A DNA stretch of 64,000 nt, from positions 310,001-374,000 of the forward strand of contig CAVWJW010000004.1 in assembly GCA_963755335.1 (NCBI GenBank), in the 5' to 3' direction. The translations under genes were made by a program, and so were the position numbers. This stretch comes from UBA10649 sp963755335. GTDB lineage: Bacteria; Actinomycetota; Actinomycetes; S36-B12. A model generated the notes under the pieces. That model did no database searches and was not told where the DNA came from. It saw nothing but the letters and a program-made list of their open reading frames with translations. Shown in pieces: positions 10,931 through 17,648 of this stretch; positions within the stretch are counted from its first letter, which is position 1, and every line of letters starts with the position of its first letter.

Positions 10931-11794
10931 TCAGTCCCCCTGGGGGAGGCGGCCGGCGAGCAGCTCGGCGGCGTAGTCGGGGACGTAGTGGCTGAGCTCG
11001 CGAGGTGGGCGCTCGTAGCCGCTGGGGTCGGGGCGGTGGGGGAGGTCCAGGGGCGGCCGCATGGCGGCGAAGTAGGGGACGGTGGACAACAGGTGGTGGA
11101 TCATGTTGAGGCGGGCCCGACGCTTGTCGTCGCCCTCCACCACGTACCACGGGGCATCGACGATGTCGGTGTGCACGAGCATCTCGTCCTTGGCCCGTGA
11201 GTAGTCCTCCCACCGGGTGATCGACTCGAGGTCCATGGGCGAGAGCTTCCACTGGCGCATCGGGTCCTGGAGGCGGGACTTGAACCGACGCTCCTGCTCC
11301 GCGTCGCTGACCGAGAACCAGTACTTGCGCAGCAGGATGCCGTCCTCGATGAGCAGCCGTTCGAAGATCGGCGTCTGGTGCAGGAATCGGCGGTACTCGT
11401 CGGGCGTGCAGAAGCCCATGACGCGCTCGACTCCGGCACGGTTGTACCAGGACCGGTCCAACAGTCGGATCTCACCGGCGGCGGGCAGCTGCTCGACGTA
11501 CCGCTGGAAGTACCACTGGGTCTTCTCCCGATCGCTCGGTGTCGGCAGGGCGACGATGCTGGCGACGCGAGGATTCAAGTACTGCGTGACCCGCTTGATG
11601 GCCGAGCCCTTGCCGGCGGCGTCGCGACCCTCGAAGACGATGACGAGCCGGATGCCCTCGAGGCGGACCCACTCCTGCATCTTCACGAGCTCGGCCTGCA
11701 GCCGGTAGAGCTCGGTCTCGTAGAGCGCCTTGGGCACGCGGGACACCCCGGAGTCGGACTTGCGCCGTTGCGGGTCCTTCGGTTTCTTCGCCAC
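10931..11794 (-). CDS. ppk2: polyphosphate kinase 2
   Basis: PPK2-family kinase of 287 residues that moves phosphate between polyphosphate and nucleoside mono- or diphosphates. Walker A is GRDAAGKGS (about residues 55-63). The Walker B/lid region is LLDRSWYNRAGVERVMGF (about 116-133), and PWYVVEGDDKRRARLN is the late family motif. The start is GTG 11794 (VAKKPKDP), because upstream in-frame codons look non-coding. It lies between two SNase-type nuclease genes but is transcribed only with the one at 9528-10865. Confidence 0.9.
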   Translation of the reverse strand: MAKKPKDPQRRKSDSGVSRVPKALYETELYRLQAELVKMQEWVRLEGIRLVIVFEGRDAAGKGSAIKRVTQYLNPRVASIVALPTPSDREKTQWYFQRYVEQLPAAGEIRLLDRSWYNRAGVERVMGFCTPDEYRRFLHQTPIFERLLIEDGILLRKYWFSVSDAEQERRFKSRLQDPMRQWKLSPMDLESITRWEDYSRAKDEMLVHTDIVDAPWYVVEGDDKRRARLNMIHHLLSTVPYFAAMRPPLDLPHRPDPSGYERPPRELSHYVPDYAAELLAGRLPQGD

Positions 11795-11865
11795 GGGCTC
11801 AGTCAAGCACCCAGCGTGAGCACGCGTCGGCTGAGCACGGTGATTCGAGCGGGTACGGTCGAACC

Positions 11866-12450
11866 ATGCGCTCGCCGTCCCGTACTCGGCTGATGGCCGT
11901 CGTGGCAGTCGCCGCACTCCTGACGGGCTGTGGCCAGGGTTCGGAGGCGACGACATCGTCGACCACCGGGTCGACGGCCGACATCGCGAGCGCGAACGGA
12001 CTTCGCCCGCAGGGAGCGACCGCCGACGGTGCTCCGGTCATTCGCGTCGTCGACGGCGACACCCTCCATGTCCTGCTCGACGGGCGCGATGTCACGGTGC
12101 GGATGATCGGGATGAACACGCCCGAGACCGTCAAGCCGAACTCCCCGGTCGAGTGCTACGGGCCGGAGGCCTCCGACTACGCAAAGGAACTGCTGTCCGG
12201 GCAGCGCGTCACGCTCGAATTCGACGATTCGCAGGGTCGTCAGGACAAGTACGGGCGCACCCTCGCCTATGTATGGCTCGAGCAGGCCAGTGGCGCGCTG
12301 TCACTCGTGAACCTCGACGAGATCTCGCACGGCGTGGCCAGGGAGCGGCAGTATGGGCCGACTCCGTATGCGTGGAAGGCGACGTTCCGCGCGGCGCAGG
12401 ACGCTGCCCGCGCCGCCGGCGTCGGCCTCTGGGGGGCCTGCCCCACCTGA
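11866..12450 (+). CDS. thermonuclease-family lipoprotein
   Basis: Exported lipoprotein of 194 residues. The signal peptide ends in a lipobox (ALLTGC, cysteine at about residue 22). A low-complexity Ser/Thr linker leads to an SNase domain: IRVVDGDTLHVLLDGRDVTV, RMIGMNTPE and LEFDDSQGRQDKYGRTLAYVWL. It keeps the core SNase motif order better than the longer nuclease at 9528-10865. The likely role is extracellular nucleic-acid degradation at the cell surface. It diverges from ppk2. Confidence 0.85.
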   Translation: MRSPSRTRLMAVVAVAALLTGCGQGSEATTSSTTGSTADIASANGLRPQGATADGAPVIRVVDGDTLHVLLDGRDVTVRMIGMNTPETVKPNSPVECYGPEASDYAKELLSGQRVTLEFDDSQGRQDKYGRTLAYVWLEQASGALSLVNLDEISHGVARERQYGPTPYAWKATFRAAQDAARAAGVGLWGACPT

Positions 12451-12574
12451 GGCCGGGATGATCCCGAACACTCCTCGTACATGGAGAAGACCCGCAGTTG
12501 ACCTCATCGCGGCACAGTTGGCCTCGGCCGAACGACGGCCCGTGCCGTGACGGCGCGCCGAAGGGAGATCTTCT

Positions 12575-13138
12575 GTGAGTGACACGACCGGCCCGGCAAC
12601 CGAGCCGACCCCCGCGACCGAGCCCCTGCAGCTGGCCGATCAGCGCCCGGTGTACGCCGCAGCTCCCGAGGCGGCGCCGGCGAAGCCCAGTCACACGCGG
12701 ACGATCCTCGAGGTCGTCGGCGCCGTGGTCGCGGTCTTCCTCATTGTGGGCGCGGGAGCGGTCGGCTTCATCGCCGGACATGCGACCTCGAACGGCCGCG
12801 ACGGGCACTTCAGCGTCAACAGCCAGAACGGACCGCAGGCCGGTGGCCAGCGCGACGGCCAGGGTTTCGGCCAGAACCAGGGCCAGGGCTTCGGTGGCGG
12901 GATGATGGGTGGACAGGATCCGCGTGGCATCGATCCCGACGGTGACAACTGGACCGGCGGCGGCATGATGGGCGGTCAGAATCAGGGCCAGGGCTTCGGT
13001 GGCGGGATGATGGGTGGACAGGATCCGCGTGGCATCGATCCCGACGGTGACAACTGGACCGGCGGCGGCCAGGGCGTCAACCCGAACGCCCCGCAGGGAA
13101 CGACCCCGTCGACGCAGACGAACCCCAGCGGCGCCTGA
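12575..13138 (+). CDS. membrane-anchored Gly/Met/Gln-rich repeat protein
   Basis: Protein of 187 residues. The cytosolic N-terminus (1-46) is rich in Pro and Ala. One membrane segment follows (about 47-70, VVGAVVAVFLIVGAGAVGFI). The extracytoplasmic tail is built of Gly, Gln and Asp repeats with two copies of a 35-residue unit containing GGGMMGGQDPRGIDPDGDNW. No enzymatic motif is visible. The Met-Met and Asp-rich repeats could bind metal, but this is only a guess. A strong terminator follows, so it is probably a single-gene unit. Confidence 0.7.
   Translation: MSDTTGPATEPTPATEPLQLADQRPVYAAAPEAAPAKPSHTRTILEVVGAVVAVFLIVGAGAVGFIAGHATSNGRDGHFSVNSQNGPQAGGQRDGQGFGQNQGQGFGGGMMGGQDPRGIDPDGDNWTGGGMMGGQNQGQGFGGGMMGGQDPRGIDPDGDNWTGGGQGVNPNAPQGTTPSTQTNPSGA
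12878..13069 (+). repeat. perfect 87-bp tandem direct repeat
   Basis: The segment 12878-12964 recurs base for base at 12983-13069, a period of 105 bp or 35 codons. It encodes the Gly/Met-rich unit of the surrounding gene. Identity at all codon positions shows that the duplication is very recent. Confidence 0.95.
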
Positions 13139-13148
13139 GCATCGTCCG

Positions 13149-13183
13149 AACGCCCCCGCCGACTCACGTCGCGCGGGGGCGTT
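13149..13183 (+). terminator. intrinsic terminator
   Basis: Inverted repeat AACGCCCCCGC / GCGGGGGCGTT with a 13-base loop, just past the stop of the repeat protein gene and overlapping the approach to the next small gene. Confidence 0.75.
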
Positions 13184-13187
13184 CTGC

Positions 13188-13641
13188 ATGGCGGCCCTCG
13201 GACTCGTCGGCTCAGCCGCCCCGGCCAGCGCGATGGGTTCCGGCAATCCCTACCAAGACATGCAGGTCGGCGTCACCTACATCGTCTACCAGCCGCACTA
13301 CGTGGCCGGTCTCAAGGCGCTGCAGGTCGGCGCCGACACCATCTGCCCAGCAGGCACCGAGCAGAACCTGCTCGCCCTGGTATCGGAAGCCCCGGGCGGC
13401 AGCTCATCACCACCGTGGGATGGTGCCACAGGCCACGGTCGTCGCCTACTGCCACCCGACAGCCGGCAGGACGTGCAAGAAGTCCGACGTCCTGAAGTAC
13501 GGCGGACACCTGAGCGTGGTGCTGCCGGCCGGCAACGGACTGCGACCGACCACGGTCTGGATCCAGACGTTCGGTCGGAAGAACCTCAGCGCCGAGCAGC
13601 TGGTGCGGGTGGCTCGAGGTCTCGCCCCGGTGGGCGGCTGA
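13188..13641 (+). CDS. small secreted protein of unknown function (frameshifted)
   Basis: About 150 residues when restored. The product begins with a hydrophobic stretch ending GSAAPASA, which looks like the end of a signal peptide, but no basic N-region precedes ATG 13188. The true start may therefore be disturbed. The first half (GVTYIVYQPHYVAGL, CPAGTEQNLL) and the second half (VVAYCHPTAGRTCKKSDV, VWIQTFGRKNLSAEQLV) are in different frames, with the shift between about 13385 and 13420. Paired cysteines suggest disulfides outside the cell. No family was recognised. Confidence 0.5.
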
Positions 13642-13644
13642 TCG

Positions 13645-14253
13645 TCAGCGCCGCCGCCGGATCATCGTGACGGCCACGACCACGATCATCACCAGCACCG
13701 CGATCGCGCCCAGGATCACCAGGGCCACGGCGATCCCTGAGGATCCGGACTCCTGCGCCGGAACCGGTGAGGCGGTGGTCGCCGGTATCGATGGGGAGGC
13801 GGCGCTGGACCCAGGCAGTGCGGCCGATGCGGATGCCGCGGTCGACGGTGCGACCGAGGGCCCCGAGCCGGCGATGGTGAACGTGATCGCCCCCATCACC
13901 GGGTGCCCGTCGCCGGACACCACCCGATACGCCACCTGGTAGGTGCCCGAGGCGAGGTCAGCGGGCCAGGGCACCGACACGGTCGGGCCCACCGGATTGG
14001 CCTGTTGGCTCGCCACGACGTTTCCGTTCTCGTCGTTGATGGAGATCGTCTCAGTGTCGGCGAGCAGGTCCTCGTCGAACGTCAGGGTGACGGTTGCGGG
14101 CGGCGCACTCAGCGTGGAGCCGTCGGCCGGATCGGTGGAGACCAGTTGTGCGTGAGCGCTGGCCGGCCCCGCGAGCAGCCCGACAGCACCGAGTGCCAGA
14201 AGCATCGCGAGGACAGCACGCGACACGGTGCGCCGCCGCAACCGGCTAGCCAC
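13645..14253 (-). CDS. CopC-domain protein with C-terminal membrane anchor (copy 1)
   Basis: Exported CopC-like copper-binding protein of 202 residues. The signal peptide ends in ASAHAQLV, so the mature N-terminus would be His-Ala, a copper ligand in CopC. The beta-barrel core (about 34-130) has DGSTLSAPPATVTLTFDE and the second ligand motif VSGDGHPVMGAITF. A Ser/Ala/Pro linker leads to one membrane helix (about 175-197) and an Arg-rich stop-transfer tail. It overlaps the upstream CopC-like gene by eight bases, which suggests coupled translation. It is about the same size as copy 2 at 15572-16183. Confidence 0.83.
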   Translation of the reverse strand: MASRLRRRTVSRAVLAMLLALGAVGLLAGPASAHAQLVSTDPADGSTLSAPPATVTLTFDEDLLADTETISINDENGNVVASQQANPVGPTVSVPWPADLASGTYQVAYRVVSGDGHPVMGAITFTIAGSGPSVAPSTAASASAALPGSSAASPSIPATTASPVPAQESGSSGIAVALVILGAIAVLVMIVVVAVTMIRRRR

Positions 14254-14917
14254 GGAGGGTGACCTTGCCCTTCACGACGGTGACGTTGGCGCCCTTGGTG
14301 AGCGTGGCCGTGAACGACCAGACGCCTGCCGTGGGCAGGACTCCCGTGGCCGCCACCTTCGTCCCGTTGCCCTCGGCCTCCCAGTTGATCGGCTCGGGCA
14401 CCGCTGCGCTCGTCCATTCGACATCCCCGGCGCTCGCCGTTGACGTGAAGACGATCGTGCGTGAGCCCGGCGCGGCTGCGCTGAGGGTCGTGGGCACCTT
14501 CGGAATGGTCGGCACCGTCACCGACGGCCCCTTCGGGTTCGGCTGCGCGACGGTGAAGGAGATCGCCCCTTCGACGGTGTCGCCGTCGGCCGAGATCAGG
14601 TGCCACGCGGCCGCGTAGCGACCCTGTGGCAGTGCCGTGCGCGGCACGAATACGACCTTCGATCCCTTGGCCGTGATGGTGGCCGGAACGAGCGTCCCGG
14701 TGCCGTCGATCAACCGCGAGCCCTTGCCGTCGAGCCGGATCTTCTCGGCGAAGGTGAGCGTGATCGCGCGAGGCGCTGCGGTGAGCTGGGCACCGTTGGC
14801 GGGCCGGCTCGATTCGATGCCGGCGTGCGCCGACGCTGTGGTCGCCGAGCTGGCGAGAGCGCCGACGGCCAGTGCGGTCACGGCAAGGCCGCGACCGATG
14901 CTGCGAAATGGAGACAT
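14246..14917 (-). CDS. CopC-like exported protein with extra C-terminal domain (copy 1)
   Basis: Exported protein of 223 residues. The signal peptide ends in TTASAHAGIES, and the CopC-like barrel spans about residues 31-125. The usual DGHPV motif is changed to DGDTVEGAISF, so the second copper histidine is lost. A second beta-rich domain follows (about 140-220), ending GVWSFTATLTKGANVTVVKGK. It pairs with the anchored CopC downstream. The same two-gene arrangement recurs at 15572-16875. Confidence 0.75.
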   Translation of the reverse strand: MSPFRSIGRGLAVTALAVGALASSATTASAHAGIESSRPANGAQLTAAPRAITLTFAEKIRLDGKGSRLIDGTGTLVPATITAKGSKVVFVPRTALPQGRYAAAWHLISADGDTVEGAISFTVAQPNPKGPSVTVPTIPKVPTTLSAAAPGSRTIVFTSTASAGDVEWTSAAVPEPINWEAEGNGTKVAATGVLPTAGVWSFTATLTKGANVTVVKGKVTLRG

Positions 14918-14990
14918 GTCAGGTCCTGTCGTCGATGGTCAGCCGCTGCCCCGTTGGCAGCGGGCCTGGAAGCGCGCCCGAGGGGCAACC

Positions 14991-15527
14991 TCAGACCGTG
15001 ACCGACGGTGGACCTCGTCGCGGATGCGCATCGCCGAGGTGACGCTGTAGGTGCGTGACGGACTGTAGGTGAATCGCCGTCGAGGGCCAAGCCTCCGTCA
15101 CCGGGACGCTCAGCAGGGCCCCCCGCGTGAGGGCAGCCACGAAGCGGAGCCACGCGTGCAGCAGCGCATCCGCCTGGTGGATCAGCACCGCGGCAGCAGC
15201 AGCCGCCACCAGGTGGGCAGTGACCATCGAGGACGACGGCACGAGCGCCATGGCGTGGCCGTCATGACCGAGGGCGAGCGACAGGAGTACGTGGCTCAGG
15301 GCCTCGGCACCGAGAAGGTAGGCCAGCAGCCATGTGAGCGTGCGGCGTCGATCGGCCAACGCAGCGCTGACGAGGATCAGGAAGGGCAGCAGCCACAGGG
15401 CGTCGGTGAGGCTGGTCAGCTGACCGTTCGCCGCCGTGTGCGCGCTCGCCGTCAAGACGAACAGTGCGGAACCGAGCACCACGCCGCGACCCGCACGGGC
15501 GGTGCCGGAGAACTGGTGAGGCCGCAC
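14991..15527 (-). CDS. polytopic membrane protein in the copC cluster
   Basis: About 178 residues from GTG 15527 (VRPHQFSGTARAG). Four or five hydrophobic segments are visible, including VVLGSALFVLTASAHTAANG, LWLLPFLILVSAALA and LTWLLAYLLGAEALSHVLLS. A histidine-rich stretch, ALGHDGHAMALVPSSSMVTAH, sits in a loop and could bind metal. It lies between the two copC pairs on the same strand. It is not CopD-like by motif. No family is assigned; a copper-linked role is inferred from position only. Confidence 0.6.
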   Translation of the reverse strand: MRPHQFSGTARAGRGVVLGSALFVLTASAHTAANGQLTSLTDALWLLPFLILVSAALADRRRTLTWLLAYLLGAEALSHVLLSLALGHDGHAMALVPSSSMVTAHLVAAAAAAVLIHQADALLHAWLRFVAALTRGALLSVPVTEAWPSTAIHLQSVTHLQRHLGDAHPRRGPPSVTV

Positions 15528-15571
15528 ACGCGGGACCTTAGCGGTATCGCGTCGCTGCGTGGTCTGTTCGG

Positions 15572-16183
15572 CTACGACGCGGTCGTCTGGGCGGAGGCCG
15601 ACTGACGCCTGCGGGCGAGCAGGGCAACGATCAACGTGACGGCGGCAGCCCCCACGACGGCCGCACCGGCAACGATCGGCACGATGCTGCCCGACGGTCC
15701 GGATGCCGGCGGCTGGTCCACGGCGATCGCGACTGCTGACGCGTTGGTCGAGGCTGCGGCGGCCGGTGCCGCGGCGGCACCCACGGCTGGGCCGCTGCCG
15801 TTGATGGTGAGGCTCAGGGCGCCGACGACAGGATGGCCGTCTCCGCAGACCACCCGGTAGGCGACCTGGTAGACGCCCGGCGCCGTGCCTTCGGGCCACG
15901 GGATCGCAACGGAGTCACCTTCCGGCTTCGGGTGGATGCTCTTGACGACGTTCCCGTTGTTGTCGTTGATCGAGATCGTGTCGGTGTCGTCGAGCAGCGT
16001 CGAGTCGAACGTCAGTCGAACCTCTGCCGGCGGCGCTTCGAGCACGGCACCGTCCGTGGGTGAGGTGCTGGTCAGTTGCGAGTGGGCGCTCGCTGGTGCC
16101 GCGCCCAGGCTCGCGAACGCCGCGGTGACGACAAGCGCAGCGAGGCCACGTCCGACGCGTGTGCGCATGGTCGGGGAAGTCAT
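15572..16183 (-). CDS. CopC-domain protein with C-terminal membrane anchor (copy 2)
   Basis: Exported protein of 203 residues, a close paralogue of the gene at 13645-14253. The signal peptide ends in PASAHSQLTS, so the mature protein starts near His. The barrel carries LEAPPAEVRLTFDSTL, ISINDNNGNVVKS and VCGDGHPVVGALSL, with the second copper histidine kept. A linker of about 35 Ala/Pro/Ser residues is followed by one membrane helix and an RRRQ tail. Its start overlaps the stop of the gene at 16180-16875 by four bases. Confidence 0.83.
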   Translation of the reverse strand: MTSPTMRTRVGRGLAALVVTAAFASLGAAPASAHSQLTSTSPTDGAVLEAPPAEVRLTFDSTLLDDTDTISINDNNGNVVKSIHPKPEGDSVAIPWPEGTAPGVYQVAYRVVCGDGHPVVGALSLTINGSGPAVGAAAAPAAAASTNASAVAIAVDQPPASGPSGSIVPIVAGAAVVGAAAVTLIVALLARRRQSASAQTTAS

Positions 16184-16875
16184 CGAAGCGTCACCTGGCC
16201 CTTGGGGATGAGTACGGAGTCGGCTGTGGAGAGGTTAGCCTCGAACGTCCACGTGCCGCTCGTGGGAAGGACGCCGGTCGCCTTGGCCTTGCTGCCGTTG
16301 CCCTTGAGCTGCCAGATGATCGGCTCGCCGACCCCCGGTCCGCGCCAGGTCACCTCGCCCTTCTTCAGGGGCGTGTCGATCGTGATGGTCCGAACTCCGG
16401 GGCGGTCGCCGTCGAGGGTGGTGGGGATGTTCGGTGACGGCTTCGCCTTGATGGGACTGCCCTTGGCGGTGGGCGTGGCGATCGTGAAGGCGATCGCGCC
16501 CGGCACGAAGTGCTTCTCCACGGACGTCAGGTTGTAGGCAGCCGCGTACCTGCCCTTGCCCAGCCTCTTGGCGGGCGTGATCGTCAGGGTCCTGTTCTTG
16601 TTGCTCAGCTTGCTCGTGGACGGGACGACGGTGCCGGTGCCGTCGACGATGCGCGTGCCCTGCGGGGCCGTCGTCACTGCTTCGTCGAAGGCGATGACGA
16701 TCTTGGCGGGAGCCGAGGCGAGCTGGGAGCCGTCACGTGGCGTTGTCGAGATGAGGTTGGGATGTGCGGCAGCCGGGCCGGCACTGCTCACGAGGGACAC
16801 GACGACCAGCGCCGCAGCGCCGAGGGGCAGCCAGCCACGCGACGGCACATGGCCCCGCGAACCCCCCCTGCTCAT
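16180..16875 (-). CDS. CopC-like exported protein with extra C-terminal domain (copy 2)
   Basis: 231 residues from ATG 16875. The signal peptide ends in GPAAAHPNLIST. The CopC-like barrel has SQLASAPAKIVIAFDEAV, and a second beta domain ends GTWTFEANLSTADSVLIPKG. As in copy 1, the DGHPV motif is altered (SVEKHFVPGAIAF). The annotated ATG lies inside a CsoR-type palindrome whose right half would be the -10 box, so the working start may instead be GTG 16848 (codon 10). That still leaves a complete signal peptide. It is the first gene of the copC cluster. Confidence 0.75.
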   Translation of the reverse strand: MSRGGSRGHVPSRGWLPLGAAALVVVSLVSSAGPAAAHPNLISTTPRDGSQLASAPAKIVIAFDEAVTTAPQGTRIVDGTGTVVPSTSKLSNKNRTLTITPAKRLGKGRYAAAYNLTSVEKHFVPGAIAFTIATPTAKGSPIKAKPSPNIPTTLDGDRPGVRTITIDTPLKKGEVTWRGPGVGEPIIWQLKGNGSKAKATGVLPTSGTWTFEANLSTADSVLIPKGQVTLR

Positions 16876-16889
16876 ACCCCCAAGGGTAA
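16874..16889 (-). promoter_or_regulatory. CsoR/CstR-type operator before the copC cluster
   Basis: ATACCCCCAAGGGTAA on the plus strand: an ATACCC-N4-GGGTAT dyad with one mismatch at the outer end. Read toward the copC genes it gives GGGGGTATGAG, so the right arm can serve as the -10 region. It matches four other sites in the window, at 41267, 42618, 51133 and 52812. Confidence 0.6.
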
Positions 16890-16909
16890 CTGCGTACTCG
16901 TCCGGACGG

Positions 16910-17128
16910 TCAGGCGACGGGTGCGCCCTTGACGACGAGCCGGTCGAGCAGGAGCTGCGTCGCGGCCGCGACCTCGTTGACCGCCTGATCGAATGCCTCG
17001 CGGTTGTGAGCCGCGGGCTCCCGAAACCCGCTGATCTTGCGGACGTACTGAAGGGCGGCGGCGCGCACGTCGGCGGAGCCGACCTCCTCGGTGAACGGGG
17101 GCCTGAGGGTCTTGATGCTTCGACACAT
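16910..17128 (-). CDS. DUF2277 family protein
   Basis: Cytosolic protein of 72 residues. MCRSIKTLRPPFTEE at the N-terminus and the central QYVRKISGFREPAAHNREAF match the DUF2277 family, in which the MCRxIKxLR start is nearly invariant. The C-terminal helix is amphipathic. The function is unknown. It lies just upstream of the copC operator on the same strand, with a 35-base gap to the first copC gene. Confidence 0.8.
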   Translation of the reverse strand: MCRSIKTLRPPFTEEVGSADVRAAALQYVRKISGFREPAAHNREAFDQAVNEVAAATQLLLDRLVVKGAPVA

Positions 17129-17248
17129 GGGGTGAGGCTAACTCCGGAACACAACGGTCGGTCAAGGCGTTCTCGTGGTGGAACGCGGGAAAGCCGAGCC
17201 GCGTCCAACGATGGTCGGCTGCTGGGTCGACGACGTGAGGAGAGCAGC

Positions 17249-17624
17249 ATGGGTGTCATCGGACGAGCCTCGACGGTCGGCGCGGCCGTGAAGACCTCCC
17301 GGGGGCGGCATCCGCTGGGCACGCGAATCGGTGCGGTTCTGCCGATGCTCCGCGACGCCTTCACGGGAAGGTGGGTGGATGCGCCGAGATTCAAGCTGCT
17401 CGCCGGCCTCGCTGGCATCGTCTATGTGCTGTCCCCGCTCGATCTCATGCCCGAGATTCTGCTCGGCCCGTTCGGCCTCGGCGACGACCTCGCTGTTGCC
17501 GCCCTCGCGGTGGCCGCGCTCCTCGGCTCCGCGGAGGACTGGCTGGACCGCGACGTGGCTTCACCGGCCGCGTCACCGGGACGACGACGACGTGATCCAG
17601 GGCATCGTCGTCGACCGGCACTGA
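17249..17624 (+). CDS. DUF1232 (YkvA-type) membrane protein (one frameshift)
   Basis: About 124 residues when restored. A hydrophobic hairpin, LLAGLAGIVYVLSPLDLMPE (about residues 50-69), holds the DUF1232 signature SPxDLxPE. A second segment, DDLAVAALAVAALLGS, follows. One extra base near 17580 shifts the last 15 codons; restored, they read DDDVIQGIVVDRH. The ATG at 17249 has a purine-rich site (GAGGAGAG) ten bases upstream. The function is unknown. It converges on the diguanylate cyclase gene. Confidence 0.7.
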
Positions 17625-17648
17625 GCCGGCGACACGTCGTGGACGCGA

